In this document: positions 15,959-24,806 of the stretch, in pieces | How the letters are laid out: each line of letters starts with the position of its first letter | Position numbering within the stretch: position 1 is the stretch's first letter | Source of the DNA: Allorhodoferax sp032337135 | Lineage (GTDB): Bacteria > Pseudomonadota > Gammaproteobacteria > Burkholderiales > Burkholderiaceae_C | Length of the DNA: 64,000 bases | Assembly (NCBI RefSeq): GCF_032337135.1 | Contig: NZ_JAVXZZ010000001.1 | Span: forward strand, 1,240,001 to 1,304,000 | Direction: 5' to 3' | The notes under the pieces: generated by a model | The model's input: the letters and a program-made list of their open reading frames with translations, nothing else | Told to the model about the DNA's origin: nothing | Databases searched by the model: none | Made by a program: the position numbers and the translations under genes

Positions 15959-16882
15959 CTAGGGCGCAGGCGGTGCCACCTGTGACAAAGTACGCAATAC
16001 CAATCGGAGTATGTCGTCGAGCACCGGGTTGGGGGCGCGTGCGGCACGCTGGACCCAGGCCAGGTGCGACTCCAGCCCGTCCATCGGAAAGGGCAGCTGC
16101 ACCAGGGTGCCGGCCTGCAGCCGGGCCTGGGCCGGCGCCACGATGCCGACGAACACCACATCGCTCTCGCTGGCCAGGTGCAGCATGGATTCCACGTCGT
16201 CACTGCCGATGGACAGGAAGCTGTCGGGGTGCGCCAGCGGGCCGAAACGCTCCACCGCGTGGCGTGCCACGCTCGAACTCACGCCGGTGCCGGCGGCCGG
16301 GTAGGCCTTGAGGTCGGCCAGCGTGGGCTCGGCCAGGCGGCACAGCGGGTGCCCGGCGCGGCACAGCACGCCGGTGGGCAGCTCGCACAGTTTCTGCACC
16401 ACCAGGTCGCCGTTGGCGTGGGGAATGGAGCGCAGGTCCATCACCAGCGCGTCGAGCTGGCGTTCGCGCAGGGCCTGCAACTGCAGGTCCTGCAGGGCGC
16501 GCGAGATGCGGATCTTCATGCCACCCGGGTAGTCGCGGGCATGGCGCATCAGCGGCAGGGTCAGCAGCGCGGCCGGGGTGGCCCCCAGCCCGATGCGCAC
16601 ATGGCCGGCGTCGCCGCTCACGTGGTGCTGCACCACCTGGTGCAGTTCGTCGGTCTGGGCCACCACCTGGCGCGCGTGTTCGAGCACCGTCAGGCCGATG
16701 GGCGTGAGGCTGTGGCGGTGCCCCTGGCGCTCGATCAGGGCCACGCCGAGCTTGGATTCCAGCTCCGCAATGCTGCGGCTGAAGGCCGCCTGCGAGCGCC
16801 GCGTGCTGTCGGCACCGCGGGTGAACGAGCCGCTCTCGGCCAGGGCGATGAAATGGCGCAGTTGGGCAATGGTGGCGGTCAT
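15959..16882 (-). CDS. LysR family transcriptional regulator
   Basis: A 307-residue LysR-type regulator. The helix-turn-helix spans about residues 4-62 (LRHFIALAESGSFTRGAD, then SQAAFSRSIAELESKLGVALIER), followed by a periplasmic-binding-protein-like effector domain. It is divergent from the M20 peptidase gene with about 98 bp between the starts, so that gene is the obvious target. The spacer carries an inverted repeat next to its own start and a pair of direct repeats, good candidates for its operators. Autorepression is likely, as is usual for the family. Confidence 0.92.
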   Translation of the reverse strand: MTATIAQLRHFIALAESGSFTRGADSTRRSQAAFSRSIAELESKLGVALIERQGHRHSLTPIGLTVLEHARQVVAQTDELHQVVQHHVSGDAGHVRIGLGATPAALLTLPLMRHARDYPGGMKIRISRALQDLQLQALRERQLDALVMDLRSIPHANGDLVVQKLCELPTGVLCRAGHPLCRLAEPTLADLKAYPAAGTGVSSSVARHAVERFGPLAHPDSFLSIGSDDVESMLHLASESDVVFVGIVAPAQARLQAGTLVQLPFPMDGLESHLAWVQRAARAPNPVLDDILRLVLRTLSQVAPPAP

Positions 16883-16883
16883 G

Positions 16884-16937
16884 ATCGGAAAAACCGATGA
16901 TTTTCGACGAAATTATGCATTGGACACATGATTTTCG
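16884..16937. promoter_or_regulatory. Candidate LysR operator region
   Basis: ATCGG-N5-CCGAT (16884-16898) abuts the LysR start codon. ATGATTTTCG occurs at 16897-16906 and again at 16928-16937, spaced 31 bp or about three helical turns. These repeats lie between the divergent LysR and peptidase starts. Confidence 0.45.
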
Positions 16938-16980
16938 GCTCCGTACCATCCGGCCATCGCACAACAACGAGGAGATGGAC

Positions 16981-18468
16981 GTGATCAAGAAAGCCTTGCT
17001 GGGCCTGCTGGCCCTGGTGCTGCTGCTGGCGGCGGCGGTGGGCATCAACACCGCCCGCAAGGGCTCGCGCCAGCTGCAGGTGGATCCGCTGGCACCGGTG
17101 GCGGTGGATGAAAAGGCCGTGGCCGAGCGGCTGGCCGAGGCGGTGCGTTTCAAGACGGTCTCCTCGCGCGAGGACGCCGCGCTCAATGCCGACCAGTTCA
17201 AGGCCTTCCACGCCATGCTGCAGACGCGCTTCCCCAAGGTACATGCCACGCTCCAGCGCGAGGTGGTGGGTGGCCTGAGCCTGCTCTACACCTGGCAGGG
17301 CGCCGACCCGAAGGCCAAGCCGATCGCGCTGCTGGCGCACCAGGATGTGGTGCCGGTGGCCCCCGGCACCGAGGGCGACTGGAAGCACGCCCCGTTCTCG
17401 GGCGCGGTACAGGAAGGTTTTGTCTGGGGCCGTGGCGCCTGGGACGACAAGGGCAACCTCATGAGCCAGCTCGAAGCGGTGGAAATGCTGCTGGCCAGTG
17501 GCTACCAGCCGCCCCGCACCATCTACCTGGCCTTCGGTGCCGACGAAGAGGTGGGTGGCCCCAAGGGCGCGGCCCAGATTGCCGCACTGCTCAAGCAGCG
17601 TGGCGTGGCGCTCGACTTTGTCATCGACGAGGGCCTTTTGGTGCTCGACGGCGTGGTGCCGGGCGTAAAGCAACCGACGGCGCTCGTGGGTCTGGCGGAA
17701 AAAGGCTACATGTCGGTGGTCCTCAAGGTCTCGGCCACTCCCGGCCATTCCTCCGTTCCTCCCCTCAAGGGCACCAGCGCGATCGCCATGCTGTCGGCCT
17801 CGCTCAAGCGTCTGGACGACGAGCAGCTGCCCGCCGCCCTGCAGGGTGTGGCCTACGAGATGTTCGACACCCTGGCCCCCGAAATGAGCGGCTTCAGCCG
17901 CGTGGCGATGTCCAACCTGTGGCTGTTCGGTCCTGTGGTGCAGAAGAAGCTCGAAAGCGCCGCCAGCACCAATGCCATGCTGCGCACTACCACGGCTCTG
18001 ACCATCGTGAATGCCGGCAACAAGGACAACGTGCTGCCGGGACGCGCCGAAGCCACGGTCAACTTCCGCCTGCTGCCCGGCGACACGCAGGAGAACGTGC
18101 TGGCCCACATGCGCTCCAAGGTGGCTGCACCCGAAGGCCAGTTCGAGCTCTATGCGCTGGACCACGGCAAGCCGGCTTCCAGCTACAAGGTGGCGCCCAC
18201 CAGCTCGGTGCAGTACGCCACGCTCAACCGCACCATCCGCGAAGTGTTTCCCGACGCGGTGGTGGCCCCGGGCCTGATGGTGGCGGGTACCGACTCGATC
18301 CACTTCGGCGAGATCAGCGACCACATCTTCAAGTTCTCGCCCATCCGCGCCAACGCCGACGACCTCAAACGCTTCCACGGTACCAACGAGCGCCTGAGCG
18401 TGAAGAACTATGCCGAGGCGATCCGCTTCTACCACCGCCTCATTCCCCAAATGGCAGGTGCCAAATAG
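16981..18468 (+). CDS. M20 family metallopeptidase (PM20D1 / carboxypeptidase S type)
   Basis: A 495-residue zinc peptidase with an N-terminal membrane anchor or uncleaved signal (about residues 2-22). Metal and catalytic residues are visible: H120 in LLAHQDVV, D155 in GAWDDKGN, catalytic E189 and metal ligand E190 in GADEEVGG, plus a later H in GTDSIHFGE. A dimerisation lid is inserted in the middle. PM20D1 relatives hydrolyse or form N-acyl amino acids; peptide substrates are equally possible. GAGGAG lies 6 nt before the GTG at 16981, which is why it is preferred over ATG 16975. It is probably controlled by the divergent LysR. Confidence 0.85.
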   Translation: MIKKALLGLLALVLLLAAAVGINTARKGSRQLQVDPLAPVAVDEKAVAERLAEAVRFKTVSSREDAALNADQFKAFHAMLQTRFPKVHATLQREVVGGLSLLYTWQGADPKAKPIALLAHQDVVPVAPGTEGDWKHAPFSGAVQEGFVWGRGAWDDKGNLMSQLEAVEMLLASGYQPPRTIYLAFGADEEVGGPKGAAQIAALLKQRGVALDFVIDEGLLVLDGVVPGVKQPTALVGLAEKGYMSVVLKVSATPGHSSVPPLKGTSAIAMLSASLKRLDDEQLPAALQGVAYEMFDTLAPEMSGFSRVAMSNLWLFGPVVQKKLESAASTNAMLRTTTALTIVNAGNKDNVLPGRAEATVNFRLLPGDTQENVLAHMRSKVAAPEGQFELYALDHGKPASSYKVAPTSSVQYATLNRTIREVFPDAVVAPGLMVAGTDSIHFGEISDHIFKFSPIRANADDLKRFHGTNERLSVKNYAEAIRFYHRLIPQMAGAK

Positions 18469-18516
18469 GCCTGTGACCCGCGTGGAATGTGCGTAGACAG
18501 CTATTGAATCAATAGC
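18460..18516 (-). repeat. Comamonadaceae-type repeat, copy 6, minus orientation
   Basis: Read on the minus strand: GCTATTGATTCAATAGCT, GTCTACGCACATTCC and a CGCGGGTCACAGGCC tail. The tail reaches the stop codon of the peptidase gene. Confidence 0.75.
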
Positions 18517-18564
18517 GACTGTGGCGGGCTGGCGCGGGCCCAGCGGCGTTGGGAGCCCAGGCGC

Positions 18565-20820
18565 CTAGGCCTGCTCCAGCTCCACCCGGTTGCGGCCGAG
18601 GGCCTTGGCGCGGTACAGGGCCGTGTCGGCCCGGGCCATCATGCGGGCCACGGTGTCGCCGGGGTGCACGCTGGTCACGCCGAAGCTGGCGGTGCGCTGC
18701 CCCACCACGGGGAACGGAAACGCGGCCACTTCCTGGCGCAGCTTCTCGGCCAGGGCCATGGCACCGGCCTCCTGGGTCTCGCGGCAGATCACCAGGAACT
18801 CCTCGCCACCCCAGCGGCCGACCAGGTCCACCGCCCGGGTGCCGCGGCGCAGGATGTCGGCAAACTGCTGCAGCACCTGGTCACCCACCGCATGCCCATG
18901 CGTGTCGTTGACCGACTTGAAATGGTCCACATCGACCAGCAGCAGCGCAAACGGCACGCCATAGCGCTGGTGGCGGTGCAGCTCGTCTTCAAGCGCCTGG
19001 TCCAGGCGCAGGCGGTTGAACAGCCCGGTGAGCCGATCGGTCACCGACAGTGCTTCGAGCTGGGCGTTCTGGTCTACCAGCTGCGCGTTCATGCGGCGCA
19101 GCTCTTCCGTGCGTTGCGCCACCAGGCCCTCCAGCTCCGCATTCATGCGTGCCAAGGCATCGCTGACCTGCTTCTTCTCGGTCACGTCCTGCACAAAGCC
19201 GTACAGGTAGAGCAACTTGCCCTGGGCGTCGAGCTCGACGTTGACCTCGGTGTACAGGTGCCGGATCTCGCCGTCCTGGCGCAGCAGCCGGTAGTGCGTG
19301 GCGCCGGACTGGTGCGTGCGCATGCAGCCCGTGAACACCTGCAGGTAGCCGGGCAGGTCGTCGCGGTGGATGTTCCTGCTGGCCTCGGCGCCGGTCATGG
19401 CCCCGGCGAACCCCATGGGCACAGAGGCATGCTGCGGCACCGGTTGCCCGACGATGTCGTACACGGTGGCTGACCACAGCACCTGGTCGGTGGCCGGGTT
19501 CCACTGCCAGATTCCCATGCCGGCGTTCTTCTGCACGTTGGCCAGCAGGCCGAAGCCCCGCGCCTGGGCCCTTTCCGCCAGCGCGGTCTTGTGGTGGCTC
19601 AGCGCGTAGTCGCGCGCCGTGAGGTAGGTCTGCACCAGCAGGAAAAAGACAAAGCCCAAGGGGGCCAGGTAGTCGGTCTGGACCCAGCCGCGCGCATACA
19701 GGATGTCGTTGATGACGGCCGCCACGAACACCACGGCGCTGAGCAGCACCATGTGGGCGCGGTGGTCCCGGTGCCAGGCCGCGCGCACGATGACGCCCAG
19801 GCTCCAGGCCACACAGGCCAGCAGGTTGAGCTGCATGAGGTTGACCAACTGGTTGAACCAGCGCACCGACAGCAGCAATACTGCCGCTGTGCAGACAGCA
19901 CTGACCACCATCAACCCGCGGAATACCCACGCCGACCAGCGTGATGCGAGCTGGGAGCGGAACACGTCGCGGAAGAAGTAGCACAGGATCATCGGCCCCA
20001 TGCTCACTGCCAGGTATTCGAACTTGCGCGCCCACTCGAACGAAAAGTTGCTCCAGCGCTGTTCCACGATGTGGTCACCGACAAAGGCTGTGCGCAACAC
20101 CATCAGGACACAGAACAGGCCGAAATACAGGGTCGAGCGGTCGGATGGCCGCAGCGCGAACAGGCCCAGCTGCCCCAGTGCGATGACCAGCAGGGCCCCG
20201 ATCATGGCCATGTCGAACTGGTCGTGCTCGAACCAGGCCTTCTGCACCGCGGGCGCCAGACCCAGCACCATCGGCCGCCACACACCGCCCTTGCGGTAGT
20301 GGAAGTTGGACAGCTGCATCACCAGGGTGGTCTGGCGGCCCTGGGGCACGAACGAGACGACGTTGGGCTGCCAATGCGGAATCTCGCTTTCCAGCTGGGT
20401 GCCCACCTGGCCATTGGCATACAGTTCGCGCCCATCGACCCAGAGCCGAAACGCCGTGCTGGTGTTGGAGACCTTGAGGGCCAGCAGGGGCGCGGGTCCG
20501 CCAGTCTCGGGCAGCAGCACCGTCAGGGCATAGGTGGCGAAGCCATAGGGCGGCAGGTCGCGGCCGTCGTTCCAGAACCCCGGTACGGCCATGTACTCGC
20601 CGTGTGCCGCGACGGCGGCCGCGTCCGTCGCCCGCGGGTCGCGCAGCTGGTGCCAGAAAAAGCCCCAGTCGCCGCGCAGCTCCACGGTTGGCTGGGTGCT
20701 GAAGTCATGCCGGCGCAGGTCCAGAACGCCCTGGCGGGCGACCAGGGGTTCCTGGGCGGTGGCCGCAATGGGGGCCAGCAGCAGCCAGACCAGGGCAAGG
20801 AAGGACAGCAGGGAGTGCAT
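18565..20820 (-). CDS. 7TMR-DISM diguanylate cyclase
   Basis: A 751-residue sensor cyclase. A signal peptide (1-23) is followed by a periplasmic 7TMR-DISMED2-type carbohydrate-like domain (about 25-165, with GDWGFFWHQL), seven membrane segments (about 185-380), a PAS domain with following PAC motif (about 395-560), a short coiled coil and a GGDEF domain with intact GGEEF at 671-675. It should make c-di-GMP in response to an extracellular ligand. ATG 20820 is taken because a clean signal peptide starts there. An in-frame ATG at 20871 is possible. It is divergent from the DUF3079 gene. Confidence 0.87.
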   Translation of the reverse strand: MHSLLSFLALVWLLLAPIAATAQEPLVARQGVLDLRRHDFSTQPTVELRGDWGFFWHQLRDPRATDAAAVAAHGEYMAVPGFWNDGRDLPPYGFATYALTVLLPETGGPAPLLALKVSNTSTAFRLWVDGRELYANGQVGTQLESEIPHWQPNVVSFVPQGRQTTLVMQLSNFHYRKGGVWRPMVLGLAPAVQKAWFEHDQFDMAMIGALLVIALGQLGLFALRPSDRSTLYFGLFCVLMVLRTAFVGDHIVEQRWSNFSFEWARKFEYLAVSMGPMILCYFFRDVFRSQLASRWSAWVFRGLMVVSAVCTAAVLLLSVRWFNQLVNLMQLNLLACVAWSLGVIVRAAWHRDHRAHMVLLSAVVFVAAVINDILYARGWVQTDYLAPLGFVFFLLVQTYLTARDYALSHHKTALAERAQARGFGLLANVQKNAGMGIWQWNPATDQVLWSATVYDIVGQPVPQHASVPMGFAGAMTGAEASRNIHRDDLPGYLQVFTGCMRTHQSGATHYRLLRQDGEIRHLYTEVNVELDAQGKLLYLYGFVQDVTEKKQVSDALARMNAELEGLVAQRTEELRRMNAQLVDQNAQLEALSVTDRLTGLFNRLRLDQALEDELHRHQRYGVPFALLLVDVDHFKSVNDTHGHAVGDQVLQQFADILRRGTRAVDLVGRWGGEEFLVICRETQEAGAMALAEKLRQEVAAFPFPVVGQRTASFGVTSVHPGDTVARMMARADTALYRAKALGRNRVELEQA

Positions 20821-20958
20821 GGATGGGAGCGATGTGCGCAGGATTGTGCGTTGCCACCGGCGGCGCGTCATGTGTGGAAACCCGCAGGTCGGCCTGGAAC
20901 TAGCGGCTTCCTTGATGCAGATCGTGTTCTGCCCGCTCCCCGGGCGGGACAATGGCCC

Positions 20959-21168
20959 ATGGTCAAGAAGTTTCCTGCGGCACCCCGCCACCCCGAGCGC
21001 ATCTGCTGGGGCTGTGACCAGTATTGCGCCGCCAACGACATGCGCTGCGGCAATGGCTCCGACCGCACGCCGCATCCGGCCGAACTGTTCGGGGACGACT
21101 GGCAGGCATGGGGCCCCGAGCCATCGTCGCCACCAGCCGCTGCGGCCCGCATCCTCCCGGCTGACTGA
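20959..21168 (+). CDS. DUF3079 protein, putative metal-binding
   Basis: A 69-residue protein of the DUF3079 family, recognisable from MVKKFPAAPRHPERICWGCD and the block CAANDMRCGNG. Four cysteines (C17, C20, C23, C30) could bind a metal or an iron-sulfur cluster. The function is unknown. The stop overlaps the start of the norE-like gene (TGATG), so the two are translationally coupled, which links it to the membrane proteins downstream. No ribosome site is seen; GACAAT lies 5 nt upstream of the ATG. Confidence 0.8.
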   Translation: MVKKFPAAPRHPERICWGCDQYCAANDMRCGNGSDRTPHPAELFGDDWQAWGPEPSSPPAAAARILPAD

Positions 21169-21797
21169 TGGCATCGACCGAAGCTATCGCCCAGGACGCT
21201 GCGAGCGTGTCGGCCGACGCGGCTCCCTTTGCCACTCCACTGGACCTGCAACGCCCGGGCTACAAGGCCATGTGGGTGGGCATCTGCCTGGAATGCCTGG
21301 AATTCGCGGTGTTCTTCGTGGTCTATTTCACGGCGCGCTGGTACCAGCCGCAGGCATTCCAGGACGGGGCGGCGCGGCTGTGGACGCTGGGGGGACTGCT
21401 CATCACCCTGGTCATGGTCACCAGTGGCTACCTGCTGACGCGCATGCTGCACCACCTGGAAGCCGGGCGGCGCCGACAGGCCGCGGGTTGGCTGGCGGCA
21501 GCCTTCGCGCTCGGGCTGTGCTACCCGCTGCTCAAGGGCTTCGAGTGGCAGTGGAACCAGGCCCAGGGGCTGGACGCCCAGGCTGGCATCTTCGTGGTGG
21601 TGTACTACTACCTCACGATCAACCACTTCATCCACGCCAGCTGGGGCCTGCTGGGCATGGCCTGGACCCTGCTGCGCATGCTCACCGGCAGCTATGCCGA
21701 CGGCGACTGCCGCGGCCCGCAGTCGCTGGCGATCTACTGGCATGCCACCGACCTGGTGTGGCTCATGATCTTTGCCCTGTTCTACGCCTTCGCATGA
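21168..21797 (+). CDS. NorE-like cytochrome c oxidase subunit III family protein
   Basis: A 209-residue membrane protein with five hydrophobic segments. The blocks MWVGICLECLEFAVFFVVYF and NHFIHASWGLLGMAW, with HATDLVWLMIFALFY at the end, are those of haem-copper oxidase subunit III and its nitric-oxide-reductase relative NorE. NorE supports activity of NorCB reductase, but no catalytic norB or norC is present in the window. It overlaps the DUF3079 stop by one base and its own end overlaps the norF-like gene by 4 nt. An alternative is an accessory subunit of some other oxidase. Confidence 0.83.
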   Translation: MASTEAIAQDAASVSADAAPFATPLDLQRPGYKAMWVGICLECLEFAVFFVVYFTARWYQPQAFQDGAARLWTLGGLLITLVMVTSGYLLTRMLHHLEAGRRRQAAGWLAAAFALGLCYPLLKGFEWQWNQAQGLDAQAGIFVVVYYYLTINHFIHASWGLLGMAWTLLRMLTGSYADGDCRGPQSLAIYWHATDLVWLMIFALFYAFA

Positions 21798-22090
21798 AAT
21801 ACCAGCTGCAACGCTGTGCCCTGTCCGCCACCACCGTGGCTTGGCTGCTGCTGTGCGTGCTGTCGGTCGTGAGCGTGGTGCTGGCAGCGCAGTCGCACAC
21901 CGGGCTGGCACGCATGGGGCTGACCCTGCTGGTGGCGCTGCTGGCCTGGGCCAAGGCACGCGTGCTGCTGCGCCGTTACCTGGAAGTGCAGCGGGCCGGG
22001 CCGGTATTCGTGCGGCTGCTGCAGGGCTTTGCCGTGCTGGCACCGCTGGGGCTGGCGGCTTCGGCGCTGCGGGAATACCTGCTGCTATAG
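21794..22090 (+). CDS. NorF-like cytochrome c oxidase subunit IV family protein
   Basis: A 98-residue membrane protein with three hydrophobic segments (about 12-33, 41-58, 75-95). Size, topology and position right after a NorE-like gene identify it as a NorF / prokaryotic cytochrome c oxidase subunit IV type protein. It has no catalytic residues of its own. The ATGA overlap with the upstream gene implies coupling. Its last 6 bp overlap the convergent methyltransferase gene. Confidence 0.75.
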   Translation: MKYQLQRCALSATTVAWLLLCVLSVVSVVLAAQSHTGLARMGLTLLVALLAWAKARVLLRRYLEVQRAGPVFVRLLQGFAVLAPLGLAASALREYLLL

Positions 22091-22543
22091 CCAGCGCCGT
22101 ACTTGCGTGCAGTAGGCCGTGAATGCCGGCCCAAATTTGGCGGCCATCACGCGTTCCTCGGGAACGATCTGGAAGCGTGTGATGAAGCCGACGAACAGCA
22201 ATGGTCCGCCCCAGGCGGGCAGGCTGCCCAGTACCAGTGCCCAGCCGGACAACTGCAGGGCCATGCCGAGGTACATCGGGTTACGGGTGACGCGGTAGAC
22301 GCCGCTGACCACCAGGCTGCTGGTGCGCTGCGGCTGCAGCGGGTTGAATGTGGTGCGCGCGCGCCGGAATGCCAGCAGGCCCAGCGCGTCGAGTGCCAGA
22401 CCGGCCAGCAGCAGGGCCACAGCGGCACTGCCGCGCAACATACCCACGCTGTCCCAGGACCAGCCCGGCGCAGCCAGCCACATGCCCCAGCCACAGAGCA
22501 GCCCCACCACGGGCGGCGGCAGGCGGTGTTCCAGCCATTGCAT
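22085..22543 (-). CDS. Isoprenylcysteine methyltransferase-like membrane protein
   Basis: A 152-residue membrane protein with four or so hydrophobic helices. The C-terminal block VSGVYRVTRNPMYLGMALQ and the later PEERVMAAKFGPAFTAYC are the S-adenosylmethionine-binding signature of the ICMT/PEMT methyltransferase superfamily. The substrate is probably a small lipid, thiol or phospholipid; bacteria lack prenylated CaaX proteins, so the family name should not be taken literally. TAGGAG lies before the ATG. It is convergent with norF and 12 bp after the Lrp-type gene on the same strand. Confidence 0.82.
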   Translation of the reverse strand: MQWLEHRLPPPVVGLLCGWGMWLAAPGWSWDSVGMLRGSAAVALLLAGLALDALGLLAFRRARTTFNPLQPQRTSSLVVSGVYRVTRNPMYLGMALQLSGWALVLGSLPAWGGPLLFVGFITRFQIVPEERVMAAKFGPAFTAYCTQVRRWL

Positions 22544-22555
22544 GGGTTGTCGCTC

Positions 22556-23035
22556 CTAGCGTGGCAACAGGGCGGAAGGCACCACGGTTTCTCCGCTCTT
22601 GATGCCCTGCATGACGATGTTGCTGCGTATTTCCTTCACGCCGCGCTCCTTGTGCAGGTGCTCGATGGCGAACTGCGAATACTCCTTGAGGCTCTTGGCC
22701 CGGATGCGCAGGATGTAGTTGCACTCGCCGGTCACGATCCAGGCACCGACCACCTGGGGCCAGCGCTGCACCGCGGCCAGGAAGCTCTCGTGCCAGCCCT
22801 CCACTTCCTGGCGCATGGTCACCTGCACGAACGCGTCCACATCCAGCCCCAGCGCCCGGGGGTCGAGCTCGGCGCGGTAGCGGGCAATGACGCCGGCCTC
22901 TTCCAGTTGGCGCACGCGTCGCAAGCAGGCCGAAGGGGAGAGCGCCACTTGGTCGGCCAGGGCCTGGTTGCTGATGCGTCCGTCTTCCTGCAGCAGGGCG
23001 AGGATCTTGTGGTCAATGCTGTCGAGGGCAATCAC
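22556..23035 (-). CDS. Lrp/AsnC family transcriptional regulator
   Basis: A 159-residue Lrp-type regulator beginning with GTG. The winged helix-turn-helix (about 4-60; DHKILALLQEDGRISNQ, then LADQVALSPSACLRRVRQLE) is followed by a RAM domain (about 68-150). It is divergent from the GMC oxidoreductase with 153 bp between the starts, making that gene and the downstream binding-protein and kynureninase genes possible targets. The effector amino acid is not evident. No ribosome site is clear. Confidence 0.92.
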   Translation of the reverse strand: MIALDSIDHKILALLQEDGRISNQALADQVALSPSACLRRVRQLEEAGVIARYRAELDPRALGLDVDAFVQVTMRQEVEGWHESFLAAVQRWPQVVGAWIVTGECNYILRIRAKSLKEYSQFAIEHLHKERGVKEIRSNIVMQGIKSGETVVPSALLPR

Positions 23036-23188
23036 GGGGCGGTGGGTGCAGAGCGGGGGTGTTTGCCATTATGCGGCGCGCCATGGCGCCCGGTCAGCAT
23101 GAGTTTCAGGCATTGAAGTTGATCCCAATATGCATTGGACGAAACATTGGCCGTTCGGAACAATCCACGCCCACAAGGAGACAGCAGC

Positions 23189-24793
23189 GTGGAAACCCTG
23201 GAATTTGACTATGTGATTGTCGGCGCCGGTTCGGCCGGGTGCACCCTGGCCGCGCGCCTGAGTGAAGACCCCCGCACCACGGTGTGCCTGCTCGAAGCCG
23301 GTGGCCCGGACAACAGCGTGCTGGTCCATGCGCCCGCCGGGGTGGTGGCCATGGTGCCCACCCGGATCAACAACTACGCCTTCGAGACCGTGCCGCAGCC
23401 GGGCCTCAATGGCCGCAAGGGCTACCAGCCGCGCGGCAAGACGTTGGGCGGCTCCAGCTCCATCAATGCCATGCTTTACGTGCGCGGCCACCGCTGGGAC
23501 TACGACCACTGGGCCGAACTCGGCAACCCGGGCTGGGGCTACGACGCAGTGCTGCCGCTGTTCAGGCGCGCCGAACACAACGAGCAGATCCACAACGATT
23601 TCCATGGCCAGGGCGGCCCGCTGAACGTGACCTACCCGCGCTTCGACAGCCCCTTGAGCCAGATGTTCCTGGACGCAGCGCGTCGCAACGGCATCCCGCT
23701 GAACCCGGACTACAACGGTGCCGAGCAGGAAGGCAGTTTCCTCTACCAGGTGACGCACAGGAATGGCGAGCGCTGCAGCGCCGCCAAGGCCTACCTGACG
23801 CCGAACCTGGGCCGCCCCAACCTGCGCGTGGTTACCCACGCGGTGAGCGAGCGCATCACCCTGGAAGGGCGCCGCGCTACCGGCGTGCGCTACTACCAGG
23901 GCAACCAGCTGCACACCGTGCGTGCGCGCCGTGAAGTCATCGTCAGCGCCGGGGCCTTCGGCTCGCCGCAGCTGCTGCAGCTCTCCGGCATCGGCGCAGC
24001 GGCCGACCTGCGCAAGGCCGGGGTCACGCCAGTGCACGAACTGCCGGGTGTGGGCCAGAACCTGCAGGACCACATCGACTACGTGCAGAGCTGGACCGTG
24101 CCCAGCACGGCTGGCGCCTTTGGTGCCACGCCGCGTGGCATGGCCCATGTGGTGAAAGCCATGTTCGAGTGGCGCCGCCAGCGCAGCGGCATGATCACCA
24201 GCACCATTGCCACGGCCGGCGCCTTCTTCCGCTCGGCACCGACGGTGGCCGTGCCCGACCTGCAGCTCGTGTTCGTGGTGGCCCTGGTGGACGACCACGC
24301 CCGCAAGGCCCACCTGAGCCACGGCATTTCCTGCCATGTGGACGTGTTGCGCCCCTACAGCCGTGGCACCGTGGCCATCCGAAGCACCGACCCGCGCCAG
24401 GCCCCGGTCATTGACCCGCGTTTCCTCAGCGACGAGCGCGACCTGAATCTGCTGGTGCAGGGTGGTCTGGTTCAGCAGCGCATCATGGAAAGTGCACCCT
24501 TCGACAGCGTGCGCGGCAAGATGCTCTACCCCGTGCCCAGCGGCGACACCGCGGCGCTGGCGCAGGACATCCGCAACCGGGCCGACACCCAATACCACCC
24601 GGTGGGCACCTGCAAGATGGGGCCGGACAGTGACCCCCTGGCAGTGGTGGATGCGCAACTGCGCGTCAAGGGCATCGCCGGCCTGCGCGTGGCCGACGCC
24701 TCCATCATGCCCTCGCTCATCGGTGGCAACACCAATGCGCCGACGATCATGATCGGCGAGAAGTGCGCGGACCTCATCCGCGCCGGGGCCTGA
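23189..24793 (+). CDS. GMC family oxidoreductase (alcohol/choline dehydrogenase-like)
   Basis: A 534-residue FAD enzyme. The dinucleotide-binding motif GAGSAG is at residues 12-17. The GMC signature blocks GRGKTLGGSSSINAM-like (here PRGKTLGGSSSIN) and GAFGSPQLLQLSGIG are present. The catalytic His is H470 in YHPVGTCKMG and the partner Asn lies in GGNTNAPTIMI. Such enzymes oxidise choline or medium-chain alcohols (AlkJ type) and feed the respiratory chain. AAGGAG lies 8 nt before the GTG at 23189, deciding that start. It is followed 14 bp later by a binding protein. Confidence 0.92.
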   Translation: METLEFDYVIVGAGSAGCTLAARLSEDPRTTVCLLEAGGPDNSVLVHAPAGVVAMVPTRINNYAFETVPQPGLNGRKGYQPRGKTLGGSSSINAMLYVRGHRWDYDHWAELGNPGWGYDAVLPLFRRAEHNEQIHNDFHGQGGPLNVTYPRFDSPLSQMFLDAARRNGIPLNPDYNGAEQEGSFLYQVTHRNGERCSAAKAYLTPNLGRPNLRVVTHAVSERITLEGRRATGVRYYQGNQLHTVRARREVIVSAGAFGSPQLLQLSGIGAAADLRKAGVTPVHELPGVGQNLQDHIDYVQSWTVPSTAGAFGATPRGMAHVVKAMFEWRRQRSGMITSTIATAGAFFRSAPTVAVPDLQLVFVVALVDDHARKAHLSHGISCHVDVLRPYSRGTVAIRSTDPRQAPVIDPRFLSDERDLNLLVQGGLVQQRIMESAPFDSVRGKMLYPVPSGDTAALAQDIRNRADTQYHPVGTCKMGPDSDPLAVVDAQLRVKGIAGLRVADASIMPSLIGGNTNAPTIMIGEKCADLIRAGA

Positions 24794-24806
24794 GCAGGGC
24801 GGGCCC

